Shown: positions 57,301-64,000 of the stretch, piece by piece | Layout of the letters: each line of letters begins with the position of its first letter | How positions within the stretch are numbered: position 1 is the stretch's first letter | NCBI GenBank assembly: GCA_949825025.1 | Contig: OX463778.1 | Span: 8,360,733-8,424,732, forward strand | DNA from: Siphlonurus alternatus | Taxonomy: Eukaryota > Arthropoda > Insecta > Ephemeroptera > Siphlonuridae | DNA length: 64,000 nucleotides | Direction of reading: 5' to 3' | Notes under the pieces: generated by a model | Databases searched by the model: none | What the model saw: the letters and a program-made list of their open reading frames with translations, nothing else | Told to the model about the DNA's origin: nothing | Position numbers and translations under genes: made by a program

Positions 57301-60300
57301 GAGAATGAACCATTTCAAATAAAAAATAAGATTATCTGTCGTAAAGATGAAATTTTAGAAACATATTTTCAATTCATCTCCATTTTAGGATTAAATAATA
57401 AAAAAAAAAAGTTAAAAAGGTCAAAATAAAACATTTGGATTCATAATGAAGGTTGAAAAATTTGGCAATATAAATTTGCTGATAAGGTTATGACGAATAT
57501 TGCGGAAGACATTAAAAGCTACAAAATGGGGAATGTTTTTGAAATTAATTTTAATGTTTCTAACCGTATGGGGAAGGTATATTATAGTTTGTGATTGAAC
57601 TCAACGAGCTCCTTGAGCGATTTAATTTGATAAATTATATTCTACAAGGATATTTACTGTTAATAAATTATTTTAATTTATTTCGTAGTTTCTACAGAAT
57701 ATTATATATGTAGATTTTTGATATGCTTCTAAAGATTACAACTTAATGTTTTCCCTCCCCAGGGTCCGTCTCCCCCGCTTGGTGTCGGCACCATCGCCAC
57801 GTTGTCTCTGCTGGCGCTCCTCGTGGCGCTAGTGGCGGTCAGCACCACGCTGCACCTCCTCGGTTACCTCCCGCGATTCTCCACCGTGTTCTCCGCTGAC
57901 GTCATGGCTCGTCAGCTGTTCTCCACGAAGAAAGAACGTGGGGGATTCCCCTGTCTGCACGGACTTAGGGTCGGCAGTATCTTATGGGTCATACTCGGAC
58001 ATAGATTTGGACAAGAAACTTATGGAGCAGTCACGAATTTGATGTTGATTTTTAATACCGATGTAAGTATACAGTATAATTAATATGAAAATTGGAGCAA
58101 CAATGTCACTGAGGCGGGCGGGCGTTCATTACGAATTCAACGAGACCGCGTGGCCAATAAATAAGTGCAGGAATTATTAACATACGCCAAACTCACGTTA
58201 TGTCACTGCAACGCATATTGCATACTTTATAGAAGCCTGCCACGCCATAGTATTGTGTTACATCAGCAGCGTGTAAGGAGAGAAAACGTAGAAAAGAATT
58301 AACTGTAAATTATAGACTGCAATTATTACATTTATATCGTTTCAATATCATCTGCTAGTTTATAAAGAATACACAAACTACAGTTTCGTGTCCTTAAATA
58401 ATTATACCTGGCAACAAAGTCAAATTTTCTAACTTTTATTAATTTTTTTTTTCAATGGTTTTAAGCGTACGGTATGACAACAGTAGGGGTAGGGAGGGGT
58501 GGTAAACAGCTGAGTGTTATCCTGTAAGTAGGCAACCCAACAATCTCGTGGTGCTGCCCTAATTAAGAATGGCATAAATAGAGTGTAGAGTTTGACTTTT
58601 GTGTGTTTGAGTCCATATACCGATTGATATATGTATAATTATATATCATGCTGAGGTTCAGGATTTATATTATAGATCCAGCGCGCAGCTCTGGGGGAAG
58701 GTAGGGGTAATGTATCCTCTATTAGTTGAATTTGGGGTGGAAGGGAAGGGACGACTAGTAGGCCCGGGGGGAGGGGGCAGTAACACCTTCAATTTATTTT
58801 GGGACATTTGGGGAGGGGGGACGTTGACCCCTATCGTTGCAGAGGTTAAAATAGTGATATGATTACACTGATCACTATGAAATGACTTGTTTCTGTAATA
58901 ACAGCTGATACGCGAGCCCATGGATATGACAATAGCCAACTCTCTATTGGCTGTTGACACTTTCTTCTTGTTGAGCGGTCTGCTGATGTGTCACTCCTTC
59001 CTGAGAGGAATGCAGAGAGGGGGTGACAAATTTGACGTCTTCAAGTTCTACCTGTACCGTTATCTGAGGTGAGTTATTATATAAAAATATAAAATATTCA
59101 TGCACATATTGAACAAGTGTCCTTCTTCAATGAAATTTTTATTTTTAAACGGCTACCTATCCAACTACTAACCACGCTTGGCGTTGCTTGACAATAAGTG
59201 ATCTGACGAGACCCGGACAAGAGCATTGCACCACACCTCCCAGACTTCCACTATTTAACATTAAAATATAACTAACTTCCAGACTGACAGTTCCAATGGG
59301 GATGGTAATTCTGATATACGCCACAGTGATTCCTCGTCTGGGGGGAGGTCCTTTGTGGGGAAACTACGTCACTGGTCAATCTGTGGCCTGTAGAAAAAAC
59401 TGGTGGACTGAAATTCTGTATATCAACAACTACTACGTTGTAGATGGCTGGGTAAGTGATATTTTATAATAGCAATTTAGGGGCTTCAAGTCAGCTGATT
59501 TTGCGGTGTTCGTAATACACAGTCCTATATTTTTATATGTATGGTCAATTTTTTTAATCTCTTAAATACCCTTAAAATCTTGATGTAGTGTCATAGTCAT
59601 TTATGTACTGTCACAAGAAATATCAAAAATTCAAATAATTTGTTTTGTTTGTTAGATGTGTCTCGGACAGACGTGGTACACAGCGGTGGACATGCAGCTG
59701 GCCTGGCTGTCCCCCCTCGTGTTACTGCCCCTGTATTACTCGCCACGTGCAGGAAAACAACTGATGGCCATCATCACACTGATCTCTTGTCTTATTCCTC
59801 TCGGAGTAACTTACGTCTACGGATTTCCTATGACATCTTTATCTATACCATTTGAACCCAAGTAAGTACCTGACACTATAAACTTAGGTGTTCGAACGAA
59901 TTTTAACACTTAGGAAATTGAAGTAGTTGTCCATTGCAAACTCCCTAAACCTAAATCTAATAATACTATTATGTTTATTAATTATTTTGTTGTATAATGT
60001 ACTGTATACAGTGTAGGTAAAGAAGGATCATATTTTGACTTGTTTTACGTGAACACACCCTGTCGAGCCACTCCTTACCTATGTGGCATTGTGATGGGAT
60101 ATATTCTGAATAAAACTGAGAAGAAGAGGATCCAAATAAGTAAGGTAAATTTTTGTTTATAATTTTGTCCCTATGGTTTGAGAATAGCAAATAACGTCAA
60201 CTCTTTTTTAATGATCAATATTCATTGTTTAAGGGAAAGAGAACACCGATCAGCTGTTTTTTAGTCCCATTTGATTAATAGCAGACACACACAAACTGAA

Positions 60301-63300
60301 ATTTTTTGAGAGACAGATTTTAGTACCTAAAATTCACAGAAAAATTTTAAAAACAATTATTCGAGACATTTTTTTTTAGTTAAGTTTTTAGTTTGGCTCC
60401 CCGTGAAAAATCCCTATATGCTGAAAAGTAAAAAAAAAAATATTAATTAAAGAAATATGCTTGAATAATTGTTTTGAAATTTTCTGTGGCTCTTAGGTAC
60501 TAAAATCTATCTCTAAAAAAAATTCCAGAATTTTTGTGTGTCTGCTAAGGTTTACATGTTAATCAAATGGAAGTAACAAAACAGTATTCTCTTTCTCTTA
60601 ACAGTGTTTCTTGGAACTTTTTGATTATTGAGGGTGGTTTTAGACAGTCTTGACAGATGAAAGATTTCGCAAGTAGTCCTTTGCAACCAGCTCATTGTTA
60701 TTATAGGGCTTATTTAAAAGTCACTGGAACCTTTTCCACACTGGCCGTCATATTCATCCATATTCGAAATGCTCGGAAGTATTCAGCTCATGTTGGGTCA
60801 GTTTGATCCTTCGTTGCAAATTAATAACCGAGAAAATAACAAACACAATGAAACGCTAAATAAATTTGACTGCTATGAAAAATATTGAATATATGCCTTA
60901 AAATCAACGCACTGATTGACATTTCATCAAAAACTGTTTATCTGACATCAAGATATTTCTCCTTTGTTTTCCAACACATTGCAATTTTATCAATGAGAGG
61001 GTTGCATGAAGTTAGATATAAAATAATCAGGAAAGTCTGTTGTTCGACAGATGAATGTATACCACCAGTATACGAAATAAGAAGATGAAAACACTAAGAT
61101 TTGCAGAGAGGTTTAAATGTATCAAAAATAAGTGTCTCTCGGCAATGTACAGTCAAATTAATAAACAGTTCCCTCCGGAAGTAACCGGAACTGTAAAGTT
61201 TGCAGTTTTTCTATTTGTAATCCAGTTCTGAAACTTTACAAAGAGTAAAGTGTTGAAAGTACTAATTTATGTGTGAAATTTCAACGCTGAAATACAAATA
61301 GAAAGGCCATAAACTTACACTTCCGGCTACTTCTGGAGTGAATATTATATAAATTTGACTGTACCAGGTTCAAAACTAAACTAGTCAAATTTATGTAATA
61401 TTCCTGCCGGAAGTAGCTGGAAGTGACTATACAGTCAAATTTATGTAATATTCCTTCCAGAAATAGCCGGAAGTATGATGTTTTTATTCGTCTTGTTTAT
61501 GTCTGAGTCTTGAAAATTTGTATACATGTTAATACTCTTCTTACGAACCTGTAGTGAAAATTTCGAAATGCAAATACGAATAGGAAGACCACAAGCCTCT
61601 CACTTCCGGCTACTTCTGGTGGTAATATTCCATTTGTTGAACTGTATTATAAGTCATAGAGACAAGATAATGGTAATAATAAATCAGATAGGGAAAATAA
61701 ATAAATTATTTTAATTTCCAGTACTGGGTGACAGTAGGATGGTTCATCACCACAGCAGTCTGTCTTACCGTCATATATTCACTGGCCATCACTTACCAAA
61801 GAGACTACGAGTACGACAGACTCGGGTCTGCCTTCTACGCTGGCTTCCATCGACTGGCGTGGTCAGCTGGACTTATGTGGATCATATTTGCCTGCGTTAA
61901 CGGATATGGAGGTGAGGAAACAAAATTATCGACATTAAAATTGTCAGTGTCAATGATTAAAGCTTAAAAAAATGAATTTTTGTATTCCAGATTACTTTTA
62001 TTTATTTCATTGCGATTTTAAATCTGCATACATAAAATTAAAAATATCTTTAAAAAAGTTACTCTTTATAATATAATATTGTGTTTTTATATTATTAAAT
62101 CAATATTAACATTATTAACTACATTATCGTATTGTTGTCTTCATTTTCATTGGTATTACGCAATTTATAATAGCGGCCGGGTGTATTTATTTTCCTCGTT
62201 AGTTAAAATAATCTTCCATTTTATTTTCTGTGTAATGGACAACCTACGTGAAATTTTTTACTGCAGAAATGAATAGAGGGCACCAAATTATGCTACTCTG
62301 AATTTTTTTAGATTTTTTTAAAACCCAGAACTATTTTTAAATAATTATTGAAAGTGCGGCCACGCCCCCTGGAGGTGTCAATAGGCGTCTCGGTCCTATC
62401 ATTTGTATTAAGGATTCAGGGGTGCCAACTTACAGTTAGCTTACAGAACTTTCAATAATTATTTAAAATTATTTCCGGGTCTCAAAAAGATCTGAAAAAT
62501 TCAGAGTAGCATAATTTGGTGCCCTCTATTCATTTCTGCAATAAGAAAATTTCATGTAGGTTGTCCATTGTAAACTTTAATATATTAAACATAAAGATAT
62601 ATAAGTATTATATTAATTTCAAAATTCATAATACCAACATAATAATTAATACTTTCTATCGTGTATTTGATTTCAAATACTCCCCTATGGAAGATATTTA
62701 TAAGTAAAAAAAAAAAAAAAAAAAATCTAAAATAAATATTGCGTTGACTTGATATTGCGTATTTGTCTATTTTTTAAATTCTAATACTAATTTTGTTATT
62801 TTACAGGATTAATCGACTCCATTCTATCCTGGCACGTTTTAATGCCTCTTAGCAGACTTACTTACGGGGCTTATCTTCTTCATTTACTTGTGTTGTCTGT
62901 GGATGGAGGGGACGATCGGACTCCCACGTATTTCAGTAATTTCCATGCCGTGAGTATAACTTGAATATTGACGTGTGGCGCAGTGCGCTTGAGCGGGTCA
63001 GATCACCGAAGTCGAGCATCGTCGAGCGTGGTTAGTAGTTGGATGGGTGACTATTTTCAACAAAAAACACGTTCCCCATCCAGGGGTAAATCGTTGCGCT
63101 TTTCCACTATGTGGTTCCCCTGGCTTTGTATAACCATTGCACGCACTTCTGGTTTATTGACAAAAGCTGTAGCGTCCATCCTAGCTGAGGTTTCCACGTT
63201 TCCTTTAGTCGCAAGCAAATGCCGGAATGTATTGCAAGGCCTCCGTTCCGAAAGAACCCACGAAACGCTCAAGTTAGAGTTTCGGAAGTTTTGGGGTTTC

Positions 63301-63841
63301 AAAGTAGTATGTAATTAGTTAGAAGAAGTACCCAATAGGGTTTGATTAAAAAAATTATTTAGATGTAAATTATGTTGTATTTTGTAAATTTCATTATTTC
63401 TTTCATAGAAAATATAAAATAGTACATTATATTACATAATAATATTATTAATATTAATAATATATAACATCAAAGCGTAGTCCAAATAAAAAATAAGACG
63501 AATAAAATACAGTGTGGGAAATGAAAAATATTACTAGTGTCTTAATTAATTTATTTCAGATTTTATATTTTATAATTTACTATAAACTCAGCTGATTTAT
63601 TATATAATAACTTAATATAATAAGAAATTATTTCCCCCAAAAAAAACATCAGACGAAAAATGTTCAAGATTCTCGATCCAAATATGCAATTATAACTTTC
63701 AATTATTTTGTCCATTCTTTTCCATGTTCCAGGTTTACAGGTTCTTCGGTGATTTAATTCCAACATTTCTTCTAGCCACGACTTTGTATCTATTTGTGGA
63801 AGGTCCACTTTTAGCGGTGCTTAAAATGATCTTTGGAAAAG
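54360..63841 (+). CDS. NRF-6-type acyltransferase, copy 2: ten exons visible, frameshift in exon 1, runs off the window
   Basis: Tandem duplicate of the preceding gene. Coding exons are 54376-54547 (frameshifted), 55068-55394, 57763-58062, 58905-59068, 59283-59451, 59656-59861, 60012-60144, 61722-61911, 62807-62949 and 63733-63841. The eleventh exon would lie beyond 64000. Exons 2-10 are open, and their phases match copy 1. Family motifs are kept: FDECLAV, LHGLRVGSILWVILGHRF, LLAVDTFFLLSGLLM, GQTWYTAVDMQLAWLSP, RATPYLCGI and PLSRLTYGAYLLHLLV. Exon 1 carries a 4-bp duplication of TGCA, so the signal-peptide frame ends in TAA before the donor. Exon 2 lacks two codons and exon 4 gains one relative to copy 1. 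It may be a young pseudogene, use a downstream ATG (54528 area) without a signal peptide, or contain an assembly error. Confidence 0.8.
54376..54547 (+). pseudogene. exon 1 of acyltransferase copy 2 with 4-bp frameshift
   Basis: Copy 1 reads GCCCTGCACATGATGGACGC; here the same place reads GCCCTGCATGCACATGATGG. The exon is 172 bases against 168 in copy 1. The leader still encodes a signal-peptide-like MLLLLLIWSLFVSG, but the frame shifts at about codon 49 and reaches TAA within the exon. Splice sites (TTTCAG and AAG/GTATAG) remain good. Confidence 0.85.
54585..54718. mobile_element. truncated MITE family B, copy 7
   Basis: Left arm only (GAGAATCAACCTCAA, TGCAACAATGGATAGAGGGT), ending in the loop at GCGAGGTCGGGTTTGAACCA. 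It lies 38 bases downstream of the frameshifted exon. Confidence 0.7.
55818..56840 (+). mobile_element. 5'-truncated LINE: thumb and C-terminal part of a reverse transcriptase
   Basis: A continuous frame runs from about 55818 to the TGA at 56629-56631. It starts just after where the catalytic F/YADD box would be (ELVRKARLTINEILSWCNDN, then RLILNISKTEFIQF). It goes on through VKFLGLHVNECLDWSVHVN, YAYIYSHLAYGIIHWG and LQKRALRTILKLP, hallmarks of Jockey/CR1-like reverse transcriptases. The catalytic aspartates and the endonuclease are missing, as expected for 5' truncation. A 3' tail of about 200 bases ends in A-rich sequence. The frame is intact, so the insertion is fairly recent. It sits in intron 2 of acyltransferase copy 2. 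Confidence 0.85.
56882..57181. mobile_element. MITE family B, copy 8
   Basis: TAGTATTGACCTCAAAA and TTTTGAGGTCAATACTCTA ends, full palindrome. The loop contains GACGTCACGCGGCGGCAAGT and GGAGCGGCGTC. Confidence 0.88.
57182..57762. other. intron 2 remainder of acyltransferase copy 2
   Basis: AT-rich. Nothing was recognised apart from the acceptor TTCCCTCCCCAG at its end. Confidence 0.5.
58465..58565. mobile_element. single arm of MITE family J
   Basis: Contains GGTGGTAAACAGCTGAGTG, TTATCCTGTAAGTAGGCAAC and CCAACAATCTCGTGGTGCTG, matching the right arm of 45771-46163. Confidence 0.6.
58672..58845. mobile_element. decayed hAT-type MITE
   Basis: GATCCAGCGCGCAGCTCTGG at the left and AACACCTTCAATTTATTTTG inside match the 43264-43446 subfamily. 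The right terminus is lost. Confidence 0.55.
59150..59265 (-). mobile_element. 5S-headed SINE fragment, minus strand
   Basis: The reverse complement holds GTCTCGTCAGATCACTTATT, then AAGCGTGGTTAGTAGTTGGA, the 5S rRNA control region. The body is missing. Confidence 0.75.
60229..60601. mobile_element. MITE family F, copy 2 (TTAA-flanked)
   Basis: TTAAGGGAAAGAGAACACCG at the left, and ATTCTCTTTCTCTTAA at the right. The arms include AGCAGACACACACAAACTG and AATTTTTGTGTGTCTGCT. Confidence 0.75.
60602..61147. other. intron 7 sequence of acyltransferase copy 2
   Basis: No repeat or coding signal was recognised. Confidence 0.4.
61148..61363. mobile_element. MITE family I, copy 2
   Basis: TACAGTCAAATTAATAAACA with CCGGAAGTAACCGGAA at the left, and TTCCGGCTACTTCTGG plus AATTTGACTGTA at the right. 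Confidence 0.75.
61430..61648. mobile_element. MITE family I, copy 3
   Basis: TACAGTCAAATTTATGTAAT at the left, CACTTCCGGCTACTTCTGG then TTGAACTGTA at the right. A 47-base fragment of the same left end lies immediately before it (61382-61428), so two insertions are clustered. Confidence 0.75.
62236..62567. mobile_element. MITE family A, copy 7
   Basis: TGGACAACCTACGTG and CATGTAGGTTGTCCA ends. The loop has CCTGGAGGTGTCAATAGGCG. It lies in intron 8 of acyltransferase copy 2. Confidence 0.88.
62704..62726. repeat. poly-A tract
   Basis: About 20 consecutive A. No retroposon body was recognised before it. Confidence 0.8.
62971..63353 (+). mobile_element. type 1 5S-headed SINE
   Basis: GTGGCGCAGTGCGCTTGAGC, CAGATCACCGAAGTCGAGCA and GGTTAGTAGTTGGATGGGTG give the 5S head. 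The body and end (AGTACCCAATAGGGTTTGAT) match 22519-22919. It starts 22 bases after exon 9 of acyltransferase copy 2. Confidence 0.85.
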
Positions 63842-63961
63842 GTAATTAAGTATACTGAAAATATGATATTTTCATTGTTATTTGTCCCACAAATTTGATG
63901 TATCGATCTGTCAATGTGTATAAGTTCCTTAAATTGCAATATTAATAAATATATATTTTAA

Positions 63962-63965
<4 letters not shown>

Positions 63966-64000
<35 letters not shown>
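63966..64000. repeat. (TC)n microsatellite, cut by the window edge
   Basis: A pure CT run continuing to the last base. Confidence 0.95.

Overview
The window is AT-rich DNA from an invertebrate animal nuclear genome. Evidence for this is spliced genes with GT/AG introns of 0.3-8 kb, metazoan proteins (TAF10, an RBM7-like factor, two NRF-6-type acyltransferases), 5S-rRNA- and tRNA-headed SINEs, a LINE fragment, an LTR element and very many palindromic MITEs. I cannot fix the phylum; an arthropod or another invertebrate with expanded NRF-6 genes is plausible. Nothing bacterial or organellar is seen.

Layout. 0-4 kb holds repeats plus two isolated exon-like blocks (2118-2225 plus strand, 3199-3438 minus strand). 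6.1-9.9 kb holds a complete TAF10 gene in three coding exons with a TATA/CCAAT promoter. 10-14.9 kb holds SINEs and MITEs. 14.9-18.4 kb holds a three-coding-exon RBM7-like gene on the minus strand. 18.8-24.4 kb is repeat-dominated and includes two near-identical 1.0-kb elements in inverted orientation, separated and flanked by the same 6-bp sequence. 24.4-28.6 kb is AT-rich with little content. 29.2-37.9 kb appears to be one minus-strand gene of two exons encoding a degenerate DEDDh-exonuclease-like protein of 192 residues. Its 8-kb intron is filled by nested transposons: a foldback element split by a young LTR element, which is itself split by a Mutator-like MITE. 39.9-51.4 kb is a complete 11-coding-exon NRF-6-type acyltransferase gene (657 residues, signal peptide, open throughout). 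54.4-63.8 kb is a tandem second copy with the same ten exons and phases, but its signal-peptide exon has a 4-bp frameshift. Its last exon lies beyond the window.

The TAF10 and RBM7-like genes are housekeeping RNA polymerase II and RNA-decay functions. The two acyltransferase genes are a lineage-specific tandem duplication whose introns do not align while several exons are almost identical, which points to conversion or strong constraint. Most of the remaining sequence is explained by about a dozen MITE families. Two sister families (called A and B here) account for at least 15 copies, and several other families carry TTAA at their ends.

All exon boundaries were placed by eye from splice sites and reading phase. 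Family names for transposons rest on terminal repeats and target duplications only.
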